A stretch of DNA of 64,000 nucleotides from Plantago major (taxonomy: Eukaryota; Streptophyta; Magnoliopsida; Lamiales; Plantaginaceae): assembly GCA_026545765.1 (NCBI GenBank), contig CM048844.1, positions 59,678,932-59,742,931 on the forward strand, written 5' to 3'. The first letter of the stretch is position 1, and each line of letters starts with the position of its first letter. Under the pieces are notes generated by a model that saw nothing but the letters and a program-made list of their open reading frames with translations, was not told where the DNA came from and searched no databases. The position numbers and the translations under genes are program-made. This document shows, in pieces, positions 11,133 through 26,800 of the stretch.

Positions 11133-11559
11133 TTGGGGTGTTATTGGAAGTTTAGGGACTTAATAGGCAGTCTGTATTATCTTAGTAACTGTTGTAGGCT
11201 AACCTGTCTAATTTGCATTGTGCAAAAGATGTTTGCTATTGTCTTGCAGGTTTTTTGTGGAGCTAATGGTGGAATACTAATTCTAACTGTTTTGCTAACT
11301 GCTAACAGCTTAATCTTGGTTGTAATTTTCGTTGGCTTCAATGATGTAATGGGAATTTCAAGTTGTTCCAGTTTGTGTATTTTGTATAGAACAACAAACT
11401 ACATATGTATTGTTACTAGTATTACTAGATCTGCTAGGTCTTTTACCTGTAACAATCATTATAGGCAGCATGCTATGGAGAAGATCTCAAGAAGAGCTGT
11501 TAGTTTGGCTTTTGTGTTGTACTTGGTAGGTTTTAGCAAGTTAGAATTGTTACTTTTGT

Positions 11560-11842
11560 ACTTGGGTTCTTATAAACCACCCTAGTTTCCTTTGCCCTAT
11601 ATGGATGAATAAACTCGAGCCCACCCCTAGTAGTATGATTAACGTTGCCATTGGGGAAAATCACGGATCCAAATAGTGGCTGTATCTCCCCCCTTTGGTC
11701 TTCGTTCTGGATCCTTTGATCAATACTCTTTAACTCTCGGCTAGACTTCTTAAAAGTCTAGACATACTAGACGATGGAGTAACCAAGATTACGACGTTAA
11801 CTATTCTGTTACTGGTGTCTCGCTTTATTTAAAAAAAAAAAA
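11560..11842 (+). mobile_element. 3' end of a second poly-A retroposon related to 9493-10489
   Basis: It carries GGGTTCTTATAAACC (about 11563-11577), a 3' hairpin CTAGACTTCTTAAAAGTCTAG split across 11741-11761, then ACATACTAGACGATGG, and ends CTTTATTT plus a 12-A tract (11831-11842). The first element has the same order: hairpin, hairpin, AC-ACTAGACGA and TTATTT-A(n). The 5' end is unclear and could reach about 11.1 kb. No left target duplication was found. The satellite array starts directly at the A-tract. Confidence 0.5.
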
Positions 11843-14800
11843 CTAAAGGAGTATGATAATGAGAAAAGAAAAAGTCTATTCGAGATTTAAAAAATACACA
11901 GAAAGGAGTTCTATCTCAAACGAAAAACTCTAATTAAGAGTTAAACAACAAACAAAAGGAGTGGGATAAACAACAAACGAACAACTCTGCTTGAGAGATA
12001 AAAAACACACTAAAGGAGTGGGATAATGAGAAACGAAAAAGTCTATTCGAGATTTAAAAATTACACAGAAAGGAGTAAGAGTATCACAAACGAATACTCT
12101 AATTGAAAGTAAACAACACACAAAAGGAGTGAGATAAACAACAAACGAACATCTCCACTTGAGAGATAAAAAAACATACTAATGGAGTGGAATCATTAGA
12201 AACGAAAAAGTCTATTCGAGATATAAAAAATACACAGAAAGGAGTAAGAGCATCACAAACGAAGAATTCTAATGGAGAGTTAAACGACATACAAAAGGAG
12301 TGGGATAAACAACAAACGAACAACTTTGCCTGAGAGATAAACAACACACTAAAGGAGTGGGATAATGAGAAACGAAAAGGTCTATTCGAGATTTAAAAAT
12401 TACACAGAAAGGAGTAAGAGTATGACAAACGAAGAACTCTTAATGGAGAGTTAAACAACACACAAAAGGAGTGGAATTAACAACAAACGAACACAACTCT
12501 GCTTGAGAGATAAACAACACACTAAAGGAGTGTGATAATGAGAAACGAAAAAGTCTATTCGAGATTTAAAAAATACACAGAAAGGAGTTCTATCTCAAAC
12601 GAAGAACTCTAATTATGACTTAAACAACAAACAAAAGGAGTGGGATAAACAACAAACGAACAACTCTGCTTGAGAGATAAACAACACACTAAAGGAGTGG
12701 GATAACGAGAAACGAAAAATTCTATTCGAGATTTAAAAAATACACAGAATGGAGTAAGAGTATCACAAACGAAGAACTCTAATTGAGAGTTAAACAACAG
12801 ACAAAATGAGTGGGATAAACATCAAACGAACAACACCACTTGAGAGATAAACAACACACAAAAGGAGTGAGATAATGAGAAAAGAAAAAGTATATTCGAG
12901 ATTTAAAATATACACAGAAAGGAGTAAGAGTATCACAAACGAAGAACTCTAATTAAGAATTAAACCACACACAAAAGGAGTGGGATTAACAACAAACGAA
13001 CACAACTTTGCTTGAGAGATAAACAACACACTAAAGGAGTGTGATAATGAGAAACGAAAAAGTCTATTCGAGATTTAAAAAATACACAGAAAGGAGTTCT
13101 ATCTCAAACGAAGAACTCTAATTAAGAGTTAAACATTAAACAAAAGCAGTGGGATAAATAACAGACGAACAACTCTGCTTGAGAGATACACAACACACTA
13201 AAGGAGTGTTATTATGAGAAACGAAAAATTCTATTCGAGATTTAAAAAATACACAGAATGGAGTAAGACTATCAGAAACGAAGAACTCTAATTGAGAGTT
13301 AAACAACAGAGAAAATGAGTGGGATAAACATCAAACGAACAACACCACTTCAGAGATAAACAACACACAAAAGGAGTGGGATAATGAGAAAAGAAAAAGT
13401 ATATCCGAGATTTAAAATATACACAGAAAGGGGTAAGAGTATCACAAACGAAAAACAATAATTGAGTGTTAAACAACACGCAAAAGGAGTGGGATATAAA
13501 ACAAACGAACAACTCCACTTGAGAGATAACCAACACATTAAAGGAGTGTGATCAAGAACGAAAAAGTCTATGCAAGATTTAAAAAATACACAGAAAGAAG
13601 TAAGAGTATCACAAACGAAGAACTCTAATGGAGAGTTAAACAACTTACAAAAGGAGTGGGATAAACAACAAACGAACATCTTTGCCTGAGAGATAAACCA
13701 CACACTAAAGGAGTGGGATAGTGAGAAACGAAAAGGTCTATTCGAGATTTAAAAATTACATAGAATGGAGTAAGAGTATCACAAACGAAGAACTCTAATT
13801 TTGAGTAAAACAACACACAAAAGGAGTGGGAGTAACAACAAACGAACAACTCTGCTTGAGAGATAAACAACACACAAAAGGAGTGGGATTATGAGAAACA
13901 AAAAGGTCTATTCGAGATTTAAAAATTACACAGAAAGGATTAAGAGTATCATAGACGAAGAACTCTATTTAAGAATTAAACCACACACAATAGGAGTGGG
14001 ATTAACAACACACGAAGACAACTCTGCTTGAGAGATAAACAACACACTAAAGGAGTGTGATAATGAGAAACGAAAAAGTCTATTCGAGATTTAAAAAATA
14101 CACAGAAAGGAGTTCTATCTCAAACGAAGAACTCTTATTAAGAGTTAAACAACAAACAAAAGGAGTCGGATAAATAACAGACGAACAACTCTGCATGAGA
14201 GATACACAACACACTAAAGGAGTGTGATTATGAGAAACGAGAAATTCTATTCGACATTTTTAAAATACACAGAAAGGAGTATGAGTATCACAAACGAAGA
14301 ACTCAAATGGAGAGTTAAACAACTTACAAAAGGAGTGAGATAAACAACAAACGAACATCTTTGCCTGAGAGATACACAAAACACTAAAGGAGTGGGATAG
14401 TGAGAAACGAAAAGGTCTATTCGAGATTTAAAAATTACACATAATGGAGTAAGAGTATCATAGGCGAAGAACTGTAATTATGAGATAAACAACACACAAA
14501 AGGAGTGGGATTAACAACACACGAAGAACTCTGCTTGAGAGATAAACAATACACAGAAGGAGTGGGATGATGAGAAACAAAAAGGTCTATTTGAGATTCA
14601 AAAATTACACAGAAAGGAGTAAGAGTATCATAGACGAAGAACTCTAATTAAGAATTAAACAACACACAAAAGGAGTGGGAATAACAACAAACGAACACAA
14701 CTCTGCTTGAGAGATAAACAACACACTAAAGGAGTGTGATAATGAGAAACGAAAAAGTCTATTCGAGATTTAAAAAATACACAAAAAGGAGTTCTATCTC

Positions 14801-17800
14801 ATACGAAGAACTCTAATTAAGAGTTAAATAAGAAACAAAAGGAGTGGGATAAATAACAGACGAACAACTCTGCTTGTCAGATACACAACACACTAAAGGA
14901 GTGTGATTATGAGAAACGAAAAATTTTATTCGAGATTTAAAAAATACACAGAGTGGAGTAAGAGTATCACAAACGAAGAACTCTAATTGAGAGTTAAACA
15001 ACATACAAAAAATGAGTGGGATAAACATCAAACGAACAACACCACTTGAGAGATAAACAACACACAAAAGGAATGGGATAATGAGAAAAGAAAAAGTATA
15101 TTCGAGATTTAAAATATACACAGAATGCGGTAAGAGTATCAGAAACGAAAAGCAGTAATTGAGAGTTAAACAACACACAAAAGGAGTGGGATAAAAAACA
15201 AACGAACAACTCTGCTTGAGAGATACACAACACACTAAAGGAGTGTGATTATGAGAAACGAAAAATTATATTCGAGATTTTTAAAATACACAGAAAGGAG
15301 TAAGGGTATCACAAACGAAGAACTCTAATGGAGAGTTAAACAACTTACAAAAGGAGTGAGATAAACAACAAACGAATATCTTTGCCTGAGAGATAAACAA
15401 AACACTAAAGGAGTGGGATAGTGAGAAACAAAAAGGTCTATTCGAGATTTAAAAATTACACAGAATGGAGTAAGAGTATCACAGACGAAGATCTGTAATT
15501 ATGAGTAAAACAACACACAAAGGTGGGATTAACAACAAACGAAGAACTCTGCTTGAGAGATAAACAACACACAAAAGGAGTGGGATTATGAGAAACAAAA
15601 AGGCCTATTCAAGATTCAAAAATTACGCAGAAAGGAGTAAGAGTATCATAGACCACGAACTCTAATTAAGAATTAAACAACACACAAAAGGAGTTGGAAT
15701 AACGACAAACGAACACAACTGTACTTGAGAGATAAACAACACACTAAAGGAGTGTGATAATGAGAAACGAAAAAGTCTATTCGAGATTTAAAAAATACAC
15801 AAAAAGGGGTTCTATCTCAAACGAAGAACTCTAATTAAGAGTTAATTAAGAAAAAAAAGGAGTGGGATAAATAACAGACGAACGACTCTGCTTGACACAC
15901 ACTAAAGGAGTGTGATTATGAGAAACGAAATATTTTATTCGAGATTTAAAAAATACACAGAGTGGAGTAAGTGTATCACAAACGAAGAACTCTAATTGAG
16001 AGTTAAACAACAGACAAAAAATGAGTGGGATAAACATCAAACGAACAACACCACTTGCGAGATAAAACAACACACAAAAGGAGTGGGATAATGAGAAAAG
16101 AAAAAGTATATTCGAGATTTAAAATATACACAGACTGGGGTAAGAGTATCACAAACGAAAAACAGTAATTGAGAGTTAAATAACACACAAAAGGAGTGGG
16201 ATAAAAAACAAACGAACAACTCCACTTGAGAGATAAACAACACTCTAATGGAGTGGGATCAAGAGAAACGAAAAAGTCTATGCGAGACTTAAAAAATACA
16301 CAGAAAGGAGTAAGAGTATCACAAACGAAGAACTCTAATGGAGAGTTAAACAACTTACAAAAGGAGTGGGATAAACAACAAACGAACATCTTTGCCTGAG
16401 AGATAAACAACACACTAAAGGAGTGGGATAGTGAGAAACGAAAAGGTCTATTCTTGATTTAAAAATTACACAGGATGCAGTAAGAGTATCACAGACGAAG
16501 AACTCTAATTATGAGTAAAGCAACACACAAAAGGAGTGGGATTAACAACAAACGAACAACTCTGCTTGAGAGATAAACAACACACAAAAGGAGTGGGATT
16601 ATGAGAAACAAAAAGGTCTATTCGAGAATTAAAAATTACACAGAAAGGAGTAAGAGTATCATAGACGTAGAGCTCTAATTAAGAATTAAACAACACACAA
16701 AAGGAGTGGGATTAACAACAAACGAATACAACTCTGCTTGAGAGATAAACAATACACTAAAGGAGTGTGATAATGTGAAACGAAAAAGTCTATTCGAGAT
16801 TTAAAAAATACACAGAAAGGAGTTCTATCTCAAACGAAGAACTCTAATTAAGAGTTAAACAACAAACAAAAGGAGTGGGATAAATAACAGACGAACAACT
16901 CTGCTTGAGAGATACACAACACACTAAAGGAGTGTGATTATGAGAAACGAAAAATTATATTCGAGATTTTTAAAATACACAGAAAGGAGTAAGGGTATCA
17001 CAAACGAAGAACTCTAATGGAGAGTTAAACAACCTACAAAAGGAGTGAGATAAAAAACAAACGAATATCTTTGCCTGAGAGATAAACAAAACACTAAAGG
17101 AGTGGGATAGTGAGAAACAAAAAGGTCTATTCGAGATTTAAAAATTACACAGAATGGAGTAAGAGTATCACAGACGAAGATCTGTAATTATGAGTAAAAC
17201 AACACACAAAAGGAGTGGGATTAACAACAAACGAAGAACTCTGCTTGAGAGATAAACAACACACAAAAGGAGTGGGATTATGAGAAACAAAAAGGCCTAT
17301 TCAAGATTCAAAAATTATGCAGAAAGGAGTAAGAGTATCATAGACGACGAGCTCTAATTAAGAATTAAACAACACACAAAAGGAGTGGGAATAACAACAA
17401 ACGAACACAACTCTACTTGAGAGATAAACAACACACTAAAGGAGTGTGATAATGAGAAACGAAAAAGTCTATTCGAGATTTAAAAAATACACAAAAAGGA
17501 GTTCTATCTCAAACGAAGAACTCTAATTAAGAGTTAAATAAGAAAAAAAAGGAGTGGGATAAATAACAGACGAACAACTCTGCTTGAGAGATACACAACA
17601 CACTAAAGGAGTGTGATTATGAGAAATGAAATATTTTATTCGAGATTTAAAAAATGCACAGAGTGGAGTAAGTGTATCACAAACGAAGAACTCTAATTGA
17701 GAGTTAAACAACAGACAAAAAATGAGTGGGATAAACATCAAACGAACAACACCACTTGAGAGATAAACAACACACAAAAGGAGTGGGATAATGAGAAAAG

Positions 17801-20800
17801 AAAAAGTATATTCGAGATTTAAAATATACACAGAAAGGGGTAAGAGTATCACAAACGAAAAACAGTAATTGAGAGTTAAATAACACACAAAAGGAGTGGG
17901 ATAAATAACAGACGAACAACTCCACTTGAGAGATAAACAACACACTAATGGAGTGGGATGAAGAGAAACGAAAAAGTCTATTCGAGATTTAAAAAATACA
18001 CAGAAAGGAGTTCTATCTCAAACGAAGAACTCTAATTAAGAGTTAAACAACAAACAAAAGGAGTGGGATAAATAACAGACGAACAACTCTGCTTGAGAGA
18101 TACACAACACACTAAAGGAGTGTGATTATGAGAAACGAAAAATTATATTCGAGATTTTTAAAATACACAGAAAGGAGTAAGGGTATCACAAACGAAGAAC
18201 TCTAATGGAGAGTTGAACAACTTACAAAAGGAGTGGGATAAACAACAAACGAACATCTTTGCCTGAGAGATAAACAACACACTAAAGGAGTGGGATAGTG
18301 AGAAACGAAAAGGTCTATTCTTGATTAAAAAATTACACAGGATGTAGTAAGAGTATCACAGACGAAGAACTCTAATTATGAGTAAAGCAACACACAAAAG
18401 GAGTGGGATTAACAACAAACGAACAACTCTGCTTGAGAGATAAACAACACACAAAAGGAGTGGAATTATGAGAAACAAAAAGGTCTATTCGAGATTTAAA
18501 AATTACACAGAAAGGAGTAAGAGTATCATAGACGAAGAACTCTAATTAAGAATTAAACAACACACAAAAGGAGTGGGATTAACAACAAACGAACACAACT
18601 CTGCTTGAGAGATAAACAATACACTAAAGGAGTGTGATAATGAGAAACGAAAAAGACTATTTGAGATTTTAAAAATACACAGAAAGGAGTTCTATCTCAA
18701 ACGAAGAACTCTAATTAAGAGTTAAACAACAAACAAAAGGAGTCGGATAAATAACAGACGAACAACTCTGCTTGAGAGATACACAACACACTAAAGGAGT
18801 GTGATTATGAGAAACGGAAAATTCAATTCGAGATTTAAAAAATACACAGAAAGGAGTAAGAGTATCACAAACGAAGAACTCTAATGGAGAGTTAAACAAC
18901 TTACAAAAGGAGTGGGATAAACAACAAACGAACATCTTTGCCTGAGAGATAAACAACACACTAAAGGAGTGGGATAGTGAGAAACGAAAAGGTCTATTCG
19001 AGATTTAAAAATTACACAGAATGGAGTAGTAGTATCACAGACGAAGAACTCTAATTATGAGTAAAACAACACACAAAAGGAGTGGGATTAACAACAAACG
19101 AACAACTCTGCTTGAGAGATAAACAACACACAAAAGGAGTGGGATTATGAGAAACAAAAAGGTCTATTCGAGATTTAAAAATTACACAGAAAGGAGTAAG
19201 AGTATCACAAACGAAGAACTCTAATGGAGAGTTAAACAACTTACAAAAGGAGTGGGATAAACAACAAACGAACATCTTTGCCTGAGAGATAAACAACACA
19301 CTAAAGGAGTGGGATAGTGAGAAACGAAAAGGTCTATTCGAGATTTAAAAATTACACAGAATGGAGTAAGAGTATCACAAACGAAGAACTCTAATTATGA
19401 GTAAAACAACACACAAAAGGAGTGGGATTAACAACAAACGAACAACTCTGCTTGAGAGATAAACAACACACAAAAGGAGTGGGATTATGAGAAACAAAAA
19501 GGTCTATTCGAGAATTAAAAATTACACAGAAAGGAGTAAGAGTATCATAGACGTAGAGCTTTAATTAATAATTAAACCACACACAAAAGGAGTGGGATTA
19601 ACAACAAACGAACACAACCCTGCTTGAGAGATAAACAATACACTAAAGGAGTGTGATAATGTGAAACGAAAAAGTCTATTCGAGATTTAAAAAATACATA
19701 GAAAGGAGTTCTATCTCAAACGAAGAACTCTAATTAAGAGTTAAACAACAAACAAAAGGAGTGGGGATAAATAACAGACCAACAACTCTGCTTGAGAGAT
19801 ACACAACACACTAAAGGAGTGTGATTATGAGAAACGAAAAATTATATTCGAGATTTTTAAAATACACAGAAAGGAGTAAGGGTATCACAAACGGAGAACT
19901 CTAATGGAGAGTTAAACAACCTACAAAAGGAGTGAGATAAAAAACAAACGAATATCTTTGCCTGAGAGATAAACAAAACACTAAAGGAGTGGGATAGTGA
20001 GAAACAAAAAGGTCTTTTCGAGATTTAAAAATTACACAGAATCGAGTAAGAGTATCACAGACGAAGATCTGTAATTATGAGTAAAACAACACACAAAAGG
20101 AGTGGGAGTAACAACAAACGAACAACTCTGTTTGAGAGATAAACAACACACAAAAGGAGTGGGATTATGAGAAACAAAAAGGTCTATTCGAGAATTAAAA
20201 ATTACACAGAAAGGAGTAAGAGTATCATAGACGTAGAGCTCTAATTAATAATTAAACCACACACAAAAGGAGTGGGATTAACAACAAACGAATACAACTC
20301 TGCTTGAGAGATAAACAATACACTAAAGGAGTGTGATAATGTGAAACGAAAAAGTCTATTCGAGATTTAAAAAATACATAGAAAGGTGTTCTATCTCAAA
20401 CGAAGAACTCTAATTAAGAGTTAAACAACAAACAAAAGGAGTGGGATAAATAACAGACGAACAACTCTGGTTGAGAGATACACAACACACTAAAGGAGTG
20501 TGATTATGAGAAACGGAAAATTCAATTCGAGATTTAAAAAATACACAGACAGGAGTAAGAGTATCACAAACGAAGAACTCTAATGGAGAGTTAAACAACT
20601 TACAAAAGGAGTGGAATAAACAACAAACGAACATCTTTGCGTGAGAGATAAACCACACACTAAAGGAGTGGGATAGTGAGAAACGAAAAGATCTATTCGA
20701 GATTTAAAAATTACACAGAATGGAGTAAGAGTATCACAAACGAAGAACTCTAATTATGAGTAAAACAACACACAAAAGGAGTGGGAGTAACAACAAACGA

Positions 20801-23800
20801 ACAACTCTGTTTGAGAGATAAACAACACACAAAAGGAATGGGATTATGAGAAACAAAAAGGTCTATTCGAGAATTAAAAATTACACAGAAAGGAGTAAGA
20901 GTATCATAGACGTAGAGCTCTAATTAATAATTAAACCACACACAAAAGGAGTGGGATTAACAACAAACGAATACAACTCTGCTTGAGAGATAAACAATAC
21001 ACTAAAGGAGTGTGATAATGTGAAACGAAAATGTCTATTCGAGATTTAAAAAATACATAGAAAGGAGTTCTATCTCAAACGAAGAACTCTAATTAAGAGT
21101 TAAACAACAAACAAAAGGAGTGGGATAAATAACAGACGAACAACTCTGCTTGAGAGATACACAACACACTAAAGGAGTGTGATTATGAGAAACGAAAAAT
21201 TATATTCGAGATTTTTAAAATACACAGAAAGGAGTAAGGGTATCACAAACGAAGAACTCTAATGGAGAGTTCAACAACCTACAAAAGGAGTGAGATAAAA
21301 AACAAACGAATATCTTTGCCTGAGAGATAAACAAAACACTAAAGGAGTGGGATAGTGAGAAACAAAAAGGTCTATTCGAGATTTAAAAATTACACAGAAT
21401 GGAGTAAGAGTATCACAGACGAAGAACTCTAATTATGAGTAAAACAACACACAAAAGGAGTGGGATTAACAACAAACGAACAACTCTGCTTGAGAGATAA
21501 ACAACACACAAAAGGAGTGGGATTATGAGAAACAAAAAGGCCTATTCAAGATTCAAAAATTACGCAGAAAGGAGTAAGAGTATCATAGACGACGAACTCT
21601 AATTAAGAATTAAACAACACACAAAAGGAGTGGGAATAACAACAAACGAACACAACTCTACATGAGAGATAAACAACACACTAAAGGAGTGTGATAATGA
21701 GAAACGAAAAAGTCTATTCGAGATTTAAAAAATACACAAAAAGGAGTTCTATCTCAAACGAAGAACTCTAATTAAGAGTTAAATAAGAAAAAAAAGGAGT
21801 GGGATAAATAACAGACGAACAACTCTGCTTGAGAGATACACAACACACTAAAGGAGTGTGATTATGAGAAACGAAAAATTATATTCGAGATTTTTAAAAT
21901 ACACAGAAAGGAGTAAGGGTATCACAAACGAAGAACTCTAATGGAGAGTTAAACAACCTACAAAAGGAGCGAGATAAAAAACAAACGAATATCTTTGCGT
22001 GAGAGATAAACAACACACTAAAGGAGTGGGATAGTGAGAAACGAAAAGGTCTGTTCGAGATTTAAAAATTACACAGAATGGAGTAAGAGTATCACAGACG
22101 AAGAACTGTAATTATGAGTAAAACAACACACAAAAGGAGTGGGATTAACAACAAATGAACAACTCTGCTTGAGAGATAAACAACACACAAAAGGAGTGGG
22201 ATTATGAGAAACAAAAAGGCCTATTCAAGATTCAAAAATTACGCAGAAAGGAGTAAGAGTATCATAGGCGACGAACTCTAATTAAGAATTAAACAACACA
22301 CGAAAGGAGTGGGAATAACAACAAACGAACACAACTCTACTTGAGAGATAAACAACACACTAAAAGAGTGTGATAATGAGAAACGAAAAAGTCTATTCGA
22401 GATTTAAAAAATACACAAAAAGGAGTTCTATCTCAAACGAAGAACTCTAATTAAGAGTTAAATAAGAAAAAAAAGGAGTGGGATAAATAACAGACGAACA
22501 ACTCTGCTTGAGAGATACACAACACACTAAATGAGTGTGATTATGAGAAACGAAATATTTTATTCGTGATTTAAAAAATACACAGAGTGGAGTAAGTGTA
22601 TCACAAACGAAGAACTCTAATTTAGAGTTAAACAACAGACAAAAAATGAGTGGGATAAACATCAAACGAACAACACCACTTGAGAGATAAACAACACACA
22701 AAAGGAGTGGGATAATGAGAAAAGAAAAAGTATATTCGAGATTTAAAATATACACAGAAAGGGGTAAGAGTATCAAAAACGAAAAACAGTAATTGAGAGT
22801 TAAATAACACACAAAAGGAGTGGGATAAATAACAGACGAACAACTCTGCTTGAGAGATACACAACACACTAAAGGAGTGTGATTATGAGAAACGAAAAAT
22901 TATATTCGAGATTTTTAAAATACACAGAAAGGAGTAAGGGTATCACAAACGAAGAACTCTAATGGAGAGTTAAACAACCTACAAAAGGAGTGAGATAAAA
23001 AACAAACGAATATCTTTGCCTGAGAGATAAACAAAACACTAAAGGAGTGGGATAGTGAGAAACAAAAAGGTCTATTCGAGATTGAAAAATTACACAGAAT
23101 GGAGTAAGAGTATCACAGACGAAGATCTGTAATTATGAGTAAAACAACACACAAAAGGAGTGGGATTAACAACAAACGAAGAACTCTGCTTGAGAGATAA
23201 ACAACACACAAAAGGAGTGGGATTATGAGAAACAAAAAGGCCTATTCAAGATTCAAAAATTATGCAGAAAGGAGTAAGAGTATCATAGACGACGAACTCT
23301 AATTAAGAATTAAACAACACACAAAAGGAGTGGGAATATCAACAAACGAACACAACTCTACATGAGAGATAAACAACACACTAAAGGAGTGTGATAATGA
23401 GAAACGAAAAAGTCTATTCGATATTTAAAAAATACACAAAAAGGAGTTCTATCTCAAACGAAGAACTCTAATTAAGAGTTAAATAAGAAAAAAAAGGAGT
23501 GGGATAAATAACAGACGAACAACTCTGCTTGAGAGATACACAACACACTAAAGGAGTGTGATTATGAGAAACGAAATATTTTATTCGAGATTTAAAAAGT
23601 ACACAGAGTGGAGTAAGTGTATCACAAACGAAGAACTCTAATTAAGAGTTAAACAACAGACAAAAAATGAGTGGGATAAACATCAAACGAACAACACCAC
23701 TTGAGAGATAAACAACACACAAAAGGAGTGGGATAATGAGAAAAGAAAAAGTATATTCGAGATTTAAAATATACACAGAAAGGGGTAAGAGTATCACAAA

Positions 23801-26800
23801 CGAAAAACAGTAATTGAGAGTTAAATAACACACAAAAGGAGTGGGATAAATAACAGACGAACAACTCCACTTGAGAGATAAACAACACATTAATGGAGTG
23901 GGATGAAGAGAAACGAAAAAGTCTATGCGAGATTTAAAAAATACACAGAAAGGAGTAAGAGTATCACAAACGAAGAACTCTAATGGAGAGTTAAACAACT
24001 TACAAAAGGAGTGGGATAAACAACAAACGAACATCTTTGCACGAGATAAACAACACACTAAAGGAGTGGGATAGTGAGAAGCGAAAAGGTCTATTCTTGA
24101 TTTAAAAATTACACAGATGCGAGAAGAGTATCACAGACGAAGAACTCTAATTATGAGTAAAGCAACACACAAAAGGAGTGGGATTAACAACAAACGAACA
24201 ACTCTGCTTGAGAGATAAACAACACACAAAAGGAGTGGAATTATGAGAAACAAAAAGGTCTACTCGAGATTTAAAAATTACACAGAAAGGAGTAAGAGTA
24301 TCATAGACGAAGAACTCTAATTAAGAATTAAACAACACACAAAAGGAGTGGGATTAACAACAAACGAACACAACTCTGCTTGAGAGATAAACAATACACT
24401 AAAGGAGTGTGATAATGAGAAACGAAAAAGACTATTTGAGATTTAAAAAATACACAGAAAGGAGTTCTATCTCAAACGAAGAACTCTAATTAAGAGTTAA
24501 ACAACAAACAAAAGGAGTCGGATAAATAATGCATTTAACAACTCGCTTGAGATACACAACACACTAAAGGAGTGTGATTATGAGAAACGGAAAATTCAAT
24601 TCGAGATTTAAAAAATACACAGAAAGGAGTAAGAGTATCACAAACGAAGAACTCTAATGGAGAGTTAAACAACTTACAAAAGGAGTGGGATAAACAACAA
24701 ACGAACATCTTTGCCTGAGAGATAAACAACACACTAAAGGAGTGAGATAGTGAGAAACGAAAAGGTCTATTCGAGATTTAAAAATTACACAGAATGGAGT
24801 AGTAGTATCACAGACGAACAACTCTAGTTATGAGTAAAACAACACACAAAAGGAGTGGGATTAACAACAAACGAACAACTCTGGTTGAGAGATACACAAC
24901 ACACTAAAGGAGTGTGATTATGAGAAACGGAAAATTCAATTCGAGATTTAAAAAATACACAGACAGGAGTAAGAGTATCACAAACGAAGAACTCTAATGG
25001 AGAGTTAAACAACTTACAAAAGGAGTGGAATAAACAACAAACGAACATCTTTGCTTGAGAGATAAACCACACACTAAAGGAGTGGGATAGTGAGAAACGA
25101 AAAGATCTATTCGAGATTTAAAAATTACACAGAATGGAGTAAGAGTATCACAGACGAAGATCTGTAATTATGAGTAAAACAACACACAAAAGGAGTGGGA
25201 TTAACAACAAACGAAGAACTCTGCTTGAGAGATAAACAACACACAAAAGGAGTGGGATTATGAGAAACAAAAAGGCCTATTCAAGATTCAAAAATTACGC
25301 AGAAAGGAGTAAGAGTATCATAGACGACGAACTCTAATTAAGAATTAAACAACACACAAAAGGAGTGGGAATAACAACAAACGAACACAACTCTACATGA
25401 GAGATAAACAACACACTAAAGGAGTGTGATAATGAGAAACGAAAAAGTCTATTCGAGATTTAAAAAATACACAAAAAGGAGTTCTATCTCAAACGAAGAA
25501 CTCTAATTAAGAGTTAAATAAGAAAAAAAAGGAGTGGGATAAATAACAGACGAACAACTCTGCTTGAGAGATACACAACACACTAAAGGAGTGTGATTAT
25601 GAGAAACGAAAAATTATATTCGAGATTTTTAAAATACACAGAAAGGAGTAAGGGTATCACAAACGAAGAACTCTAATGGAGAGTTAAACAACCTACAAAA
25701 GAGTGAGATAAAAAACAAACGAATATCTTTGCCTGAGAGATAAACAAAACACTAAAGGAGTGGGATAGTAAGAAACAAAAAGGTCTATTCGAGATTTAAA
25801 AATTACACAGAATGGAGTAAGAGTATCACAGACGAAGATCTGTAATTATGAGTAAAACAACACACAAAAGGAGTGGGATTAACAACAAACGAAGAACTCT
25901 GCTTGAGAGATAAACAACACACAAAAGGAGTGGGATTATGAGAAACAAAAAGGCCTATTCAAGATTCAAAAATTACGCAGAAAGGAGTAAGAGTATCATA
26001 GACAACGAACTCTAATTAAGAATTAAACAACACACAAAAGGAGTGGGAATAACAACAAACGAACACAACTCTACATGAGAGATAAACAACACACTAAAGG
26101 AGTGTGATAATGAGAAACGAAAAAGTCTATTCGAGATTTAAAAAATACACAAAAAGGAGTTCTATCTCAAACGAAGAACTCTAATTAAGAGTTAAATAAG
26201 AAAAAAAAGGAGTGGGATAAATAATGTATTTAACAACTCTGCTTGAGAGATACACAACACACTAAATGAGTGTGATTATGAGAAACGAAATATTTTATTC
26301 GTGATTTAAAAAATACACAGAGTGGAGTAAGTGTATCACAAACGAAGAACTCTAATTGAGAGTTAAACAACAGACAAAAAATGAGTGGGATAATGAGAAA
26401 AGAAAAAGTATATTCGTGATTTAAAATATACACAGAAAGGGGTAAGAGTATCACAAACGAAAAACAGTAATTGAGAGTTAAATAACACACAAAAGGAGTG
26501 GGATAAAAAACAAACGAACAACTCCACTTGAGAGATAAACAACACACTAATGGAGTGGGATCAAGAGAAACGAAAAAGTCTATGCGAGGTTTAAAAAATA
26601 CACAGAAACGAGTAAGAGTATCACAAACGAAGAACTCTAATGGAGAGTTAAACCACTTACAAAAGTAGTGGGATAAACAACAAACGAACACCTTTGCGTG
26701 AGACATAAAAAACACACTAAAGGAGTGGGATAGTGAGAAACGAAAAGGTCTATTCGAGATTTAAATATTACACAGAATGGAGTAAGAGTATCTCAGACGA

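Noticed and set aside
11133..11585. 150-codon + strand frame with hydrophobic stretches
   Set aside because: No family resemblance, no splice context, and it runs into the retroposon-like 3' end at 11560. More likely part of the element body.
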